Source of the DNA: BD2-11 clade cluster bacterium bin43
Lineage (GTDB): Bacteria; Gemmatimonadota; Gemmatimonadetes; Longimicrobiales; Gaopeijiaceae
DNA: 64,000 nt
Direction of reading: 5' to 3'
Assembly: GCA_002238605.1 (NCBI GenBank)
Contig: MPMR01000002.1
Location: 242,333 to 306,332, forward strand
The notes under the pieces are model-generated. The model was not told the DNA's origin and ran no database searches. It worked only from the letters and a program-made list of their open reading frames with translations. Of the stretch, positions 1 through 9,435 are shown in pieces (position 1 is the first letter of the stretch; every line of letters begins with the position of its first letter). The position numbers were made by a program, and so were the translations under genes.

Positions 1-716
1 GCAATCGGAACTTCCGTCCCCAGGTGTTCGCCGCGTACGACCCCGAAGTCGCCGGAGCTGGAGCGCACCTCGGGCAGGATGTCCGCGGGGACTTCGAGCA
101 GGTCGGCGAGCGACGGGTCCCAGGCCCGGCGGTGCAGATCGTAGAGGAGGGTGCGGGAGGCATTGGTGTGGTCGGTGGCGTGTACCGCCCCGCCGGTCAG
201 GCGAGCCACCAACCAGGCGTCGATGGTGCCCGCGGCCAGGTCGCCGGCTTCCGCCGCCGAGCGCAGCTCCGGGCGCTCGCGAAAGAGCCAGGTCAGCTTG
301 GTTCCCGAGAAGTAGGGATCCAGAACCAGCCCCGTGCGCCGGCGCACCTCGGACTCGTGGCCCCCGCGGCGCAACTCCGTGCATATCGAAGCGGTGCGGC
401 GGTCCTGCCAGACGATCGCCCGGCACACCGGCTCGAGCGAAGCGCGGTCCCACAGCACCACGGTCTCGCGCTGGTTGGCGATGCCGATGGCCTCCAGGCG
501 CGCCTCCCCGCCGGCGTCGTCCAGCGCGGCGCGCGCGACCCGCCGGGTAACCCGCCAGATCTCCTCCGCGTCGTGCTCGACCCGGCCCGGACGGGGGAAG
601 TGCTGGGTGAACTCCGAGTAGCCGCGTCCCACGATCCGTCCGTCGCTCGTCACCACGAGGGCGGTCGAGCCGGTCGTGCCCTGGTCGAGGGCCAGAACCG
701 CGGATGGTCTGCTCAC
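1..716 (-). CDS. glpK: Glycerol kinase, N-terminal part (gene runs off the window edge)
   Basis: ATP-dependent phosphorylation of glycerol to sn-glycerol 3-phosphate in the cytoplasm (FGGY kinase family). Reading back from 716 the product opens with the phosphate-binding loop LALDQGTTGST, then NQRETVVLWD, AIVWQDRRT, SGTKLTWLF and HTNASRTLLYDL, all diagnostic of GlpK. About 238 codons are present, roughly the first half of the usual ~500 residues; the rest lies beyond base 1. The start is GTG at 716-714 and shares GTGA with the maf stop, so the two are probably translationally coupled at the end of the glmM-glmS-dtd-maf run. Family assignment is firm; only the truncation by the window limits it. 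Confidence 0.93.
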   Translation of the reverse strand, partial: MSRPSAVLALDQGTTGSTALVVTSDGRIVGRGYSEFTQHFPRPGRVEHDAEEIWRVTRRVARAALDDAGGEARLEAIGIANQRETVVLWDRASLEPVCRAIVWQDRRTASICTELRRGGHESEVRRRTGLVLDPYFSGTKLTWLFRERPELRSAAEAGDLAAGTIDAWLVARLTGGAVHATDHTNASRTLLYDLHRRAWDPSLADLLEVPADILPEVRSSSGDFGVVRGEHLGTEVPI

Positions 717-1372
717 AACTTCGCTCCGGTTTCCGGTCTCACCTCAACTTCGGACGCCGTTGCCCAACCACCGAAGCCGTACGGGACGCCGGCGGCGCCC
801 AGCAGGCCCACGAGCAGCGGCACGGGCAGCCCCACCACCGTGAAGTAGTCGCCCTCCAGCGACTCCACCAGCACCGCGCCGGCGCCCTGTATGGCATAGG
901 CTCCCGCCTTGTCCATCGGCTCCCCGGTGGCCACGTAGGCCCGAGCTTCCTGCTCGGCGAAGGATCGCAGCCATACCGTGGTTCGCGAGACGCCGGCGTG
1001 CACGCACCCGTCAGGCTCCACCAGCGCCAGCGCGCTGACCACCTCGTGGGCCCGGCCGGACAGGCTGAGAAGCATCGCGACCGCATGATCGGCGTCGCCG
1101 GGCTTGCCCAGGATGGTCCCGTCCCGCACCACGACCGTATCGCCGCCCAGCACCAGCCTCCCCGGCCGGCGCCCCGCCACCGCGCGCGCCTTCCCCTCCG
1201 CCAGACGCCGCGTATGCGCGACCGGGTCCTCCCCGGGCAGCACCTCCTCCGGGATGTCCGCCGGGTCGATCTCGAACGGGATCGCCAGCATCGAGAGCAG
1301 GTCCGCGCGCCGGGGCGACCGGGACGCGAGCACGAGACGGTGGCCCCGCCCATCCGCCGGCCGCGCAGTCAC
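713..1372 (-). CDS. maf: Maf-type nucleotide pyrophosphatase
   Basis: Predicted house-cleaning nucleoside triphosphate pyrophosphatase (dTTP/UTP or modified nucleotides) of the Maf/HAM1 superfamily. The 219 residues contain the signature loop [12 protein letters not shown] near the N terminus, [16 protein letters not shown] and the C-terminal [13 protein letters not shown] block. Length is typical (190-220). It starts with GTG at 1372, overlapping the dtd stop by four bases, and its stop overlaps the glpK start by four bases, so it sits in a tight minus-strand operon. The exact nucleotide preference (YhdE-like versus YceF-like) cannot be told from what I see. Confidence 0.95.
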   Translation of the reverse strand: MTARPADGRGHRLVLASRSPRRADLLSMLAIPFEIDPADIPEEVLPGEDPVAHTRRLAEGKARAVAGRRPGRLVLGGDTVVVRDGTILGKPGDADHAVAMLLSLSGRAHEVVSALALVEPDGCVHAGVSRTTVWLRSFAEQEARAYVATGEPMDKAGAYAIQGAGAVLVESLEGDYFTVVGLPVPLLVGLLGAAGVPYGFGGWATASEVEVRPETGAKL

Positions 1373-1809
1373 CGTTCGAGCACCAGCGTGACGGGACCGT
1401 CGTTTACGAGCTCCACGTCCATCATGGCGCCGAACACGCCGGTCTCGACCCGACCCGGGGCCTTCTCCCGCAGGAGCGCCACGAAGTCCTCATAGAGAGG
1501 CACCGCCACGTCCGGCCCCGCCGCCCGAATGAAGCTCGGCCGGCGTCCCTTGCGGGTATCCCCGTACAGCGTGAACTGGCTCACGACCAGAACGTCGCCG
1601 GAGACATCCTGGAGCGACAGGTTCATTCTGCCCTGCGGATCGTTGAAGACGCGCAGCCCCAGCACCTTGTTGGCCATCCACCTGAGCGCGTCCACGCTGT
1701 CCCCGCGGGTGAATCCGGCCAGCAGCAGGAGCCCGGGACCGATGCGGCCCACCACCGAGCCGTCGACGGTCACCGAGGCGCGCGCCACGCGCTGGAGCAC
1801 GATCCTCAC
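1369..1809 (-). CDS. dtd: D-aminoacyl-tRNA deacylase
   Basis: Removes D-amino acids (and glycine mischarged on tRNA-Ala) from tRNAs, a cytoplasmic proofreading homodimer. The 146-residue product starts [17 protein letters not shown] and carries the two active-site signatures: [17 protein letters not shown] in the middle and the Gly-Pro motif [11 protein letters not shown] at the C terminus (cis-Pro loop). Length and order match the DTD family. It is followed by maf with a 4-base overlap and lies 64 bases downstream of glmS. Confidence 0.97.
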   Translation of the reverse strand: MRIVLQRVARASVTVDGSVVGRIGPGLLLLAGFTRGDSVDALRWMANKVLGLRVFNDPQGRMNLSLQDVSGDVLVVSQFTLYGDTRKGRRPSFIRAAGPDVAVPLYEDFVALLREKAPGRVETGVFGAMMDVELVNDGPVTLVLER

Positions 1810-1873
1810 CTCGCGCCCCCGCCGCAGACCGGCCCGGCAGGCGTGATCCCCATCCGTCCCCGCGCCCGGACCT

Positions 1874-3712
1874 TCACTCGACGGTGACCGACTTGGCCAG
1901 GTTGCGGGGCTGATCCACGTCGCAGCCCCGGAGGACGGCGATGTGGTAGGCGAGCAGCTGAAGGGGCACCGTGGTAAGCACGGGGCGCAGGAAGGGCAGC
2001 GTGTCCGGCACCCGGATGACGTGGTCCACCTTGTCCTCGAGCTCCGAGTTGCCTTCGCTGACGACGGCGATCACGCGCGCATCCCTCGCCTTCACCTCCT
2101 CGATATTGGAAACGACCTTCGGATAGACGGGATCGCTGGGGGCGAGGATCACGACCGGCATGGCCTCGTCGATCAGCGCGATGGGGCCGTGCTTCATCTC
2201 CGCGGCGGGATAGCCTTCGGCGTGGATGTAGCTCACCTCCTTGAGCTTGAGCGCCCCCTCCAGCGCCACCGGAAACTGGAAGCCGCGGCCCAGGTAGAGG
2301 AAGTTGGGCGCGTCCTTGCAGGTGCGGGCCAGTTCCAGAATGGAATCGTTCAGCTTCAGGACCTCCTCCACCTGTCCCGGGAGCTCCTGCATGGCCTGGA
2401 CGATGCGGCGTCCTCCCAGCAATGAGATCTGCCGGCGCCGGCCCATCCACAGGGCGAACAGGGCGAGCACCACGAGCTGGCTGGTGAAGGCCTTGGTGGA
2501 CGCCACCCCCACCTCCGGCCCGGCGTGGAGGTGGCAGCCGAAGGCGGTATCGCGCGCGATGGAGGAGCCCACCACGTTGACGATGCCCATGGTGCGCGCT
2601 CCCCGGCGTCGCGCCTCCCGCAACGCGGCCAGCGTGTCCGCGGTCTCTCCGGACTGGCTGATCGCGACCACCAGGGTGCGCTCGTTCAGCACAGGGTTCT
2701 TGTAGCGGAACTCCGAGGCGTACTCCACCTCGACCGGGATGCGCGCGAGATCCTCGAGCATGTATTCGCCGATCAGCGCCGCGTGCCAGCTGGTTCCGCA
2801 CGCCGTCATGACCACGCGATCCACGGAGAGCAGTTCTTCGCGGTGCCGCTCGATGCCGCCCAGGCGAGCCGTCCCCTCGGCCTCCAGCAACCGTCCCCGA
2901 AGGACGTCGCGCAGACTGCGCGGCTGCTCGCAGATCTCCTTCAGCATGAAGTGCTCGAAACCGCCGCGCTCGATGGCGGAGAGGTCCCAGGTCACCTGGT
3001 GCACGGAGCGGCGCACCGTGCCCCGCCCCATGTGGTAGACCCGGTAGCCGGTGCGCTCGAGCTTCGCATAGTCGCCGTCCGCGAGGTAGACGACATCGCG
3101 CGTCCGGGCCACGACGGCGGCCGCGTCGGAGCCCACCAGGTATTGGCCCGAGGCTCCCACCCCGAGCAGGAGCGGGCTCCCCCGGCGCGCCGCGACCAGC
3201 TTGCCCGGCTCGTGCGCGGAGATCGCCGCGATGCCATAGGTGCCCTCGACCCGTTCCAGCGCGAGCGCGAGGGCTTCCTCCAGCGGAGATCCCTCCCTGC
3301 GGAAGAAATCGACCAGGTGCACGACGACTTCCGTGTCGGTATCGCTGCGGAACCGGTATCCGCGCGCCTCGAGCCGCCGCCTGAGGAGGGCCGCGTTCTC
3401 GATGATGCCGTTGTGGACCAGGGCCACGCCGCCATCCTGACTGACATGGGGATGGGCGTTGCGCTCGGTCGGGGCGCCGTGGGTGGCCCAGCGCGTATGG
3501 GCGATGCCGCAACTCCCCCCCGGCGAGTCGCGGCCGATGGCCGCCTCCACCCGCCCCAGCTTGCCCGCCCGCTTCACCACGCGCAGCCCGGCGTCGCCGT
3601 CGACCACCGCGAGACCGGCCGAGTCGTATCCGCGGTACTCGAGACGGCGCAGGCCCTCGAGCAGCACGGGGGTCGCGTCCTCCGGACCCACGTATCCGAC
3701 TATTCCGCACAT
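1874..3712 (-). CDS. glmS: Glutamine-fructose-6-phosphate aminotransferase (isomerizing)
   Basis: Makes glucosamine-6-phosphate from fructose-6-phosphate and glutamine, the first step to UDP-GlcNAc. I place the start at the ATG of MCGIVGYVG because Cys2 must become the N-terminal nucleophile of the class II glutaminase domain; longer readings would bury it. N-terminal GATase2 domain (about 1-220, with [18 protein letters not shown]), then two SIS sugar-isomerase domains ([15 protein letters not shown] and the [20 protein letters not shown] region), ending in the typical KSVTVE tail. 612 residues, normal length. Lies directly downstream of glmM, so the two successive pathway steps are probably co-expressed. 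No glmS ribozyme or other riboswitch was recognised in the 93-base gap. Confidence 0.97.
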   Translation of the reverse strand: MCGIVGYVGPEDATPVLLEGLRRLEYRGYDSAGLAVVDGDAGLRVVKRAGKLGRVEAAIGRDSPGGSCGIAHTRWATHGAPTERNAHPHVSQDGGVALVHNGIIENAALLRRRLEARGYRFRSDTDTEVVVHLVDFFRREGSPLEEALALALERVEGTYGIAAISAHEPGKLVAARRGSPLLLGVGASGQYLVGSDAAAVVARTRDVVYLADGDYAKLERTGYRVYHMGRGTVRRSVHQVTWDLSAIERGGFEHFMLKEICEQPRSLRDVLRGRLLEAEGTARLGGIERHREELLSVDRVVMTACGTSWHAALIGEYMLEDLARIPVEVEYASEFRYKNPVLNERTLVVAISQSGETADTLAALREARRRGARTMGIVNVVGSSIARDTAFGCHLHAGPEVGVASTKAFTSQLVVLALFALWMGRRRQISLLGGRRIVQAMQELPGQVEEVLKLNDSILELARTCKDAPNFLYLGRGFQFPVALEGALKLKEVSYIHAEGYPAAEMKHGPIALIDEAMPVVILAPSDPVYPKVVSNIEEVKARDARVIAVVSEGNSELEDKVDHVIRVPDTLPFLRPVLTTVPLQLLAYHIAVLRGCDVDQPRNLAKSVTVE

Positions 3713-3805
3713 GTCGTCTTCGATGCTGGGGTCATTCGGGCACCCGGGCCGCCGCCTCTGCAGCCGCCGCGCCCGCACCACACGGAAGCTACCTCGTGCA
3801 CCACC

Positions 3806-5197
3806 TCAGGGGGAACGCGCCAGCCCGTCCAACTCGGCGCGCGCGTCCTCCACGAGCTTCCCCGCGCGCGGCCCGGCCGGCGCTTCCGCGATCAGCCGCA
3901 CCACCGGCTCCGTGCCGGAGGGCCGCACGTGCAGCCACTCGCGGCGGTCGGGCCAGGTCAGCCGCAGCCCGTCGGCGCGGTCCCGGTGCGCGCCGGGCCA
4001 GCGCTGCTGCAGGCGAACGTAGGCGGTTTCCAGCACCTCCCTGGGGAAGGCGACCTTTTCCTTCACGATGCGGTAGTCCGGATAGCGGCCGACGGCAGCC
4101 GCCAGCGAGATCCCTTCGTCGAGAAGATGCTGGAGCACGAGCGCGGCGCCCACCAGCGCGTCCCGGGTGTGGTGCAGCGCCGGCACGATCACCCCGCCGT
4201 TCCCTTCCCCGCCCACCACGGCTCGCTCCGCCTGCATGCGGCGCACCACGTTGATCTCGCCCACGGGCGCGCGCAACGTCTTCGCCCCGGTGGCGGCCGA
4301 GGCGTCCTCGATCACCTGGCTCGTGGAAAGGTTGGTCACCACCAGCCCCGGAAACCGTCTGGTCACGGCCGCGGCTGCCAGGGCCAGAGTGAAGTCCTCG
4401 CCGACCGGATCACCGGTCTCGTCCACCAGCGACAGGCGGTCCACGTCGGGGTCCACCGCCATCCCCAGGTCGGCCCGGCTCTCCCGCACCAGCGCCCCCA
4501 GGTCGCCCAGGTTCGCGGCGGTCGGCTCGGGGTCGCGCGGAAAGCGACCGTCCATCTCCAACCCGATGGCGTAGACGCGGCACCCCAGGCGCTCCAGCAG
4601 CTCGGGCATGACCGCGCCCCCCGCCCCGTGAACGCAGTCGAGCGCCACGGAGAATCTGCGCGCACGCAGCGCGGCAACGTCCACGAAGGGAAGGTCCAGG
4701 ACCGCCCGCAGGTGCCGCCGGGCCGCGCCATCGTCCCTCGTGAACTCCCCGACCCGATCCCAGGGCGCGCGCGGAATCTCCCCCTCCAGCACCCGCCGGA
4801 ACCGCGCCATCCCGGGTGCGTCCAGGAACATGCCCTCGGCCGTAGCGAACTTGAGGGCGTTCCACTCCGCGGGATTGTGGCTCGCCGTGACCGCGATCCC
4901 GCCAGCCGCACGGGCGTCGCGAACCGCCATCATGAGCGTCGGGGTGGGCACGATGCCGATGTCGACCACGTCGCACCCCACCGACGCCAGTCCGGCACCG
5001 GCAGCCGCCGCGAGCATGCGCCCGGACGTCCGCGAATCCCGTCCCAGCATCACGGATCGCCCCGCGCCCTCGCCGCCCAGGAATCCGCCGTACGCCGCCG
5101 CGAGCGCGGCGACCAGCTCGGGCGTGAGCGGATCTCCCACCCGGCCCCGGAAGCCCGAAACACTGACCATGAGCCCGCGCGGAAGCACGATCGGCAT
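3806..5197 (-). CDS. glmM: Phosphoglucosamine mutase (phosphohexomutase family)
   Basis: Interconverts glucosamine-6-P and glucosamine-1-P on the way to UDP-GlcNAc. The phosphoserine loop VTASHNPAEWNALK, metal loop DPDVDRLSLVDE, sugar loop GGEGNGGVI and phosphate-binding RPSGTEPVVRL are all present, in order. The GGEGNGG form of the sugar loop resembles the archaeal-like GlmM/PGM group rather than the enterobacterial enzyme, so phosphomannomutase/phosphoglucomutase activity is possible; pairing with glmS favours GlmM. Start chosen at 5197, where an AGGGGG sequence sits about 9 bases upstream; an earlier in-frame reading would add 33 unconserved residues. 463 residues. Divergent from the gene at 5306. 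Confidence 0.88.
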   Translation of the reverse strand: MPIVLPRGLMVSVSGFRGRVGDPLTPELVAALAAAYGGFLGGEGAGRSVMLGRDSRTSGRMLAAAAGAGLASVGCDVVDIGIVPTPTLMMAVRDARAAGGIAVTASHNPAEWNALKFATAEGMFLDAPGMARFRRVLEGEIPRAPWDRVGEFTRDDGAARRHLRAVLDLPFVDVAALRARRFSVALDCVHGAGGAVMPELLERLGCRVYAIGLEMDGRFPRDPEPTAANLGDLGALVRESRADLGMAVDPDVDRLSLVDETGDPVGEDFTLALAAAAVTRRFPGLVVTNLSTSQVIEDASAATGAKTLRAPVGEINVVRRMQAERAVVGGEGNGGVIVPALHHTRDALVGAALVLQHLLDEGISLAAAVGRYPDYRIVKEKVAFPREVLETAYVRLQQRWPGAHRDRADGLRLTWPDRREWLHVRPSGTEPVVRLIAEAPAGPRAGKLVEDARAELDGLARSP

Positions 5198-5305
5198 AGC
5201 TGGCAACCCCCTGTTGGGCGGCGGGACTCGCCTTCGTCCCGTCGCGCGGACTAGATTCGAGCCGTTCACAGTTGTCCAGAACCCCTTCGGCCACATCCCG
5301 GATCC

Positions 5306-6490
5306 ATGACCCAGCCCCTGCCCAGGACGTCATCGCCCCGTCGCGGGCTCGGAACGCTCGCGATTCACGGGGGACAGGCGCCCGAGCCGCACACCGGGGC
5401 CATCATGCCTCCCATCTTCCAGACTTCGACCTACGTGCAGCCCGGACTCGACCAGGGCTGGGCCTACGACTACGCGCGCATCTCGAACCCTACCCGCGAA
5501 GCCCTGGAACGCAACCTCGCCGCTCTCGAAAAAACGTCCCACGGAATCGCATTCGCGAGCGGGATGGCCGCCATCGATTGCGTGGCGCGACTGCTTTCGG
5601 CAGGCGATCACGCGGTCTGCGAGGAGAACACCTACGGCGGGACGACGCGGCTGGCCACGCAGGTCCTGAACCGGGCCGGCATCTCCTTCTCCTTCGTGGA
5701 CTCGAGGGATCCGCAGCGAATCCGGGACGCGCTCCGGCCGAACACGCGGCTGGTGCTCCTCGAGAGCCCCACCAACCCCATGATGCGCCTGTGCGACCTC
5801 CGCGCGGCCGCCGAGGCGACCCGCGACGCGGGCGTGCTTCTGTGCGTGGACAACACCTTCGCGACGCCCGTGAACCAGCGCCCCCACGAGACGGGCGCGG
5901 ACATCGTGATGCACTCGACCACGAAGTACCTGAACGGCCACAGCGACATCATCGGCGGGGCTCTGACGGTGCGCGACCCGGACCTGGACGACCGTTTGCG
6001 CTTCCTGCGCAAGTCCACCGGCGCCGTCCCCGGCCCCATGGACTGCTGGCTCTGCCTGCGCGGCGCCAAGACCCTGCACGTGCGCATGCGCGAGCACAAC
6101 GCCAACGGGCTGGCGGTGGCGCGCTTCCTGGAGGCCCATCGGGCCGTCGACGAGGTGTACTATCCGGGCCTGGCCTCCCACCCGCAGCACGAACTCGCGG
6201 CACGCCAGATGACCGGGTTCAGCGGCATGGTGTCCGTCACCCTGCCGACCGAGGACGCCGTGCGGCGGCTGGTGGAGGGCACGCGCATCTTCGCGCTCGC
6301 GGAGAGCCTGGGAGGGGTGGAATCGCTCATCTCGGTGCCCGCGCTCATGACCCACGCATCGGTGCCCCGCGAGCGCAGGGAGGAGATGGGGGTCAGCAGC
6401 CGGCTGGTGCGGCTGTCGGTGGGAATCGAGGATCCGCGGGACCTGCTCGAAGACCTGGACCAGGCTCTGTCCCGCGGGTCCGGCGGCTGA
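5306..6490 (+). CDS. Cys/Met-metabolism PLP enzyme (cystathionine gamma-synthase/lyase type)
   Basis: PLP-dependent gamma-family transsulfuration enzyme, 394 residues. Visible hallmarks are TLAIHGGQAPEPHTGAIMPPI at the N terminus, the YARISNPTREALE loop, FASGMAAIDCV, the NTFATPVNQRP block and the Schiff-base lysine in MHSTTKYLNGHSD. These do not separate cystathionine gamma-synthase, gamma-lyase and methionine gamma-lyase. A second, only distantly similar paralogue lies at 30237-31415. Transcribed divergently from glmM across a ~108-base gap that must hold both promoters, though I see no clear consensus there. Confidence 0.9.
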   Translation: MTQPLPRTSSPRRGLGTLAIHGGQAPEPHTGAIMPPIFQTSTYVQPGLDQGWAYDYARISNPTREALERNLAALEKTSHGIAFASGMAAIDCVARLLSAGDHAVCEENTYGGTTRLATQVLNRAGISFSFVDSRDPQRIRDALRPNTRLVLLESPTNPMMRLCDLRAAAEATRDAGVLLCVDNTFATPVNQRPHETGADIVMHSTTKYLNGHSDIIGGALTVRDPDLDDRLRFLRKSTGAVPGPMDCWLCLRGAKTLHVRMREHNANGLAVARFLEAHRAVDEVYYPGLASHPQHELAARQMTGFSGMVSVTLPTEDAVRRLVEGTRIFALAESLGGVESLISVPALMTHASVPRERREEMGVSSRLVRLSVGIEDPRDLLEDLDQALSRGSGG

Positions 6491-6630
6491 TGGACTCCCG
6501 GAATTACGCCGCAATGGTGCCGAAACCTCGGTTCCGGGCGGGGCGTACGAGAACCGACCACGGCGGGGGGGAGCCCGGCGCGGCCGACACGAATACCAGG
6601 ACGCGAGGCGTCCGCTAAAGGAGAATCACC

Positions 6631-7662
6631 ATGGACGGTTCTGACGCAGGCCGTGGCAACGGCGCGGCCGAGAACGCCAATGGAAACGACGGCGGCGCAC
6701 CCCACGCACACGCGCGCCGCATCCTCACGGGCATATCGTCGCGTTCGTGGGAACACCCCGCGGATCGCGCGGCCCTGGCCGCACTGCGCAAGCTGCCCGT
6801 CTTCGACGAAGTCCTGAAGACCCTCTTCGGCTTTTTCGGCGAAAAGCCCATCCGGCTCGCGTTCCAGGCGAACGCGCTACGGGTGAGCGAGCGCCAGTAC
6901 GGCCACATCTACGAGCGCTACCGGGACATCGTCGAGACGCTGGACACCGAGGAGTACCCGCTCTACGTCTCCCAGACGCCGATGGCCAACGCCGGCGCCT
7001 ACGGAATGGATCAGCCCTTCATCATCCTCAACTCGGGGACGGTCCTGATCCTGAACGATGACGAGCTGTCCTTCATACTGGGTCACGAAGTGGGTCACAT
7101 CATGAGTGGCCACGTGCTGTACCGCACGATGATGGTGCTGCTGATCCAGCTCGCCAGCCTCGGGTTCCCGATCGTCGGACTCGCCGCGCGCGCCGTGCTC
7201 ATGGGGCTGCTGGAGTGGTCCCGCAAGAGCGAGCTCTCGTCGGACCGCGCCGGCCTGCTCTCCATCCAGGACGCGGATGTCGCCATGAGCGCCATGATGA
7301 AGATGGCGGGCGGCGGCACCACTTCGGACCTCAACCTCGGCGAGTTCGTGCGTCAGGCCGAGGACTACCGCGAGGGCGGAGATGTGGCCGACCACGTCTT
7401 CAAGGTGCTCAACCTGCTCGGCGTCACCCATCCGTTCTGGGTCCTGCGGCTCTCCGAGATCCGGAGCTGGATCGAGAGCGGCGAGTACGACCGCATCGTG
7501 GCGGGAGAGTACCCGCGCCGCGACGACCCCGACCCGTCGTACCGCGACGACATTTCCTCGGCGGCCGAGGCCTACGCGGAGGAGGCCCGCAGCTTCATCG
7601 GATCCGTGCGCGGGGCGGCCCGCAGGATGGGCGGCTCGATCAGGGACAACATCCGCAGATAG
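6631..7662 (+). CDS. M48-family zinc metallopeptidase
   Basis: Zinc-dependent endopeptidase of the HtpX/Ste24-like M48 family. The HExxH site is HEVGHIMSGH at about residues 155-164; the downstream ELSSDRAGLL segment supplies the third zinc ligand (the usual ExxxD motif). A hydrophobic stretch MVLLIQLASLGFPIVGLAARAVLMGLL between them is probably a membrane hairpin, so this may be membrane-anchored although it lacks an N-terminal signal peptide. 343 residues, with a charged Gly/Asn-rich N terminus. A clear AAAGGAGAA ribosome-binding site at 6616-6624 supports ATG 6631. purD follows after 17 bases. Confidence 0.9.
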   Translation: MDGSDAGRGNGAAENANGNDGGAPHAHARRILTGISSRSWEHPADRAALAALRKLPVFDEVLKTLFGFFGEKPIRLAFQANALRVSERQYGHIYERYRDIVETLDTEEYPLYVSQTPMANAGAYGMDQPFIILNSGTVLILNDDELSFILGHEVGHIMSGHVLYRTMMVLLIQLASLGFPIVGLAARAVLMGLLEWSRKSELSSDRAGLLSIQDADVAMSAMMKMAGGGTTSDLNLGEFVRQAEDYREGGDVADHVFKVLNLLGVTHPFWVLRLSEIRSWIESGEYDRIVAGEYPRRDDPDPSYRDDISSAAEAYAEEARSFIGSVRGAARRMGGSIRDNIRR

Positions 7663-7679
7663 GCCCCGAGACCACTGGC

Positions 7680-8957
7680 ATGCGCATTCTGATCGTCGGG
7701 AACGGAGGGCGCGAGCACGCACTCCTCTGGAAGCTCCGCGCGGACGCGCCCGAGGCCCGCTTTCACGCGACGCGCCCCAACGCCGGGATGGCGGGACTGG
7801 CGCGGGCGGTCGACATCTCTCCTGCGGACGTGGAGGCGCTGACTTCATGGGCCGAATCACACCGGATGGACCTGGTTGTGATCGGCCCGGAGGTCCCGCT
7901 CGCGCTCGGCCTCGCTGACCGCCTGGAGGCGGCGGGTGTGCCCGCATTCGGACCCTCGCGGGCAGCGGCGCGCATCGAATCGAGCAAGGCGTTCGCCAAG
8001 GACCTCATGAGCGCCGCGGGCGTGCCCACGGCCGGATACCGCGTCTTTACCGACGCGGGGCGCGCCGAGGCGTACGTCATGGAGGGGGGCGGGCCGTGCG
8101 TGGTGAAGGCCTCCGGCCTGGCAGCCGGCAAGGGCGCGATCGTGTGCGACGACCCGGATGAGGCCTGCGACGCGATCCGGCGGATGCTCGTGGAGGGAAG
8201 CATGGGCGATGCCGGCCGCGAGGTCGTGATCGAAGAACGCATGACCGGCGAGGAGCTCAGCGTCTTCGCCCTCGCCGACGGTCAACGGGCCGTCCCGCTG
8301 GTGGCCTCGCAGGATCACAAGCGGATCGGCGAGCGCGACACCGGGCCCAACACCGGCGGCATGGGGGCGTATGCGCCCGTCTCCCTGGCCACCGCCGAGT
8401 TGATCGCGCGGGTCGGCGACGAGATCCTGGATCCCGTGCTGCACGCCCTCGCCGAGGCCGGATGTCCCTTCCGCGGGCTCCTGTACGCGGGCCTGATGCT
8501 TACGGACCAGGGTGCCAGGGTGGTCGAGTTCAACTGCCGATTCGGGGATCCGGAGACCCAGGTCGTGCTGCCTCTGCTCAAGGGTTCCCTGCTCGAGCCG
8601 ATGATGGCGGTCGCCGACGGGAGCGGGTTGTCGGGCTACGAGGCCGAGGCGATGGCGGGAGCCGCGGTGACCACCGTGCTGGCGGCCGAGGGATACCCGG
8701 GATCGTATCGGACGGGCGCGGCCATGGAGATCCCCGAATCGCTGGCCGGCGACCCGGACGTGCTGCTCTTCCACGCGGGCACCCGGAGCCAGGAAGGTGC
8801 GGTGCTGACCGCGGGGGGGCGCGTGCTCGCCGCGACCGGACTCGGCAACACGCTGGCGGAGGCCGCGGAGCGTTCCCGGCGCGCCGCGCGCGAGATCCGC
8901 TTTGAAGGCAAGTACTTCCGTTCCGACATCGGATGGCGCGAACTGGCGAGAAGCTGA
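7680..8957 (+). CDS. purD: Phosphoribosylamine-glycine ligase (GAR synthetase)
   Basis: Second step of de novo purine synthesis, joining glycine to phosphoribosylamine with ATP. The 425-residue product starts MRILIVGNGGREHALLWKL, the classical PurD N terminus, followed by the ATP-grasp fold with VVKASGLAAGKGAIV, SQDHKRIGERDTGPNTGGMG and VVEFNCRFGDPETQ. The ATG at 7680 begins exactly at the conserved first residue; longer in-frame readings into the upstream gene are not real. Separated from the M48 gene by 17 bases and probably co-transcribed. Confidence 0.97.
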   Translation: MRILIVGNGGREHALLWKLRADAPEARFHATRPNAGMAGLARAVDISPADVEALTSWAESHRMDLVVIGPEVPLALGLADRLEAAGVPAFGPSRAAARIESSKAFAKDLMSAAGVPTAGYRVFTDAGRAEAYVMEGGGPCVVKASGLAAGKGAIVCDDPDEACDAIRRMLVEGSMGDAGREVVIEERMTGEELSVFALADGQRAVPLVASQDHKRIGERDTGPNTGGMGAYAPVSLATAELIARVGDEILDPVLHALAEAGCPFRGLLYAGLMLTDQGARVVEFNCRFGDPETQVVLPLLKGSLLEPMMAVADGSGLSGYEAEAMAGAAVTTVLAAEGYPGSYRTGAAMEIPESLAGDPDVLLFHAGTRSQEGAVLTAGGRVLAATGLGNTLAEAAERSRRAAREIRFEGKYFRSDIGWRELARS

Positions 8958-9032
8958 CTTCCCCGTCCGATCCCGGAGCGGGCAACGCCCAGCCGCGCAA
9001 CCTCGACAACCTTATCGAAAGAAAGAGAAACC

Positions 9033-9341
9033 ATGATCATTACGACCACGCCAACGCTGGAAGGACGTCCGGTGCGCGACTATCTCGGCATCGTCACCGG
9101 GGAGGCGATCATCGGCGCCAACATCTTCAAGGATCTGTTCGCGGCCGTCCGGGATGTCGTGGGCGGACGCTCCAGCGCATATGAGCGCGCGCTGAGCAAC
9201 GCACGCGCACACGCCCTGCGCGAGATGGCCGAGCGCGCCGCCGACCGGGGCGCCAACGCGGTCGTGTCCGTCGATCTGGACTACGAGGTCATCAACAACA
9301 TGCTCATGGTGACCGCAGCGGGCACCGCCGTGGAGACGTGA
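9033..9341 (+). CDS. YbjQ/UPF0145-family protein
   Basis: Small 102-residue cytoplasmic protein of the UPF0145 (YbjQ) family, sometimes called heavy-metal-binding domain, whose biochemical role is not established. Seen here: the N-terminal [21 protein letters not shown] block, the [20 protein letters not shown] segment and the C-terminal [15 protein letters not shown] strand, all typical. Length is normal. A purine-rich GAAAGAAAGAGAAA stretch precedes the ATG. Lies between purD and mutM. Confidence 0.9.
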   Translation: MIITTTPTLEGRPVRDYLGIVTGEAIIGANIFKDLFAAVRDVVGGRSSAYERALSNARAHALREMAERAADRGANAVVSVDLDYEVINNMLMVTAAGTAVET

Positions 9342-9435
9342 GCCGCGCCTCCTCTCGGGGGGCGGCCCCGCCGCCCCATGAGTGAGTCCCGACGCCATAG
9401 TTCACCCTCACCCTCCTCCAGCCGCAAGGGTCAGA

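Noticed and set aside
2525..5254. A 909-codon open frame on the plus strand
   Set aside because: It is antisense to glmS and glmM, Arg/His/Pro-rich, and has no recognisable motif; long shadow frames are expected at this GC content.
9382..9435. GTG 9382 as the start of mutM
   Set aside because: It would place 18 residues before the catalytic N-terminal proline; the CTG at 9436 with AAGGG five bases upstream is the only arrangement compatible with the enzyme's chemistry.
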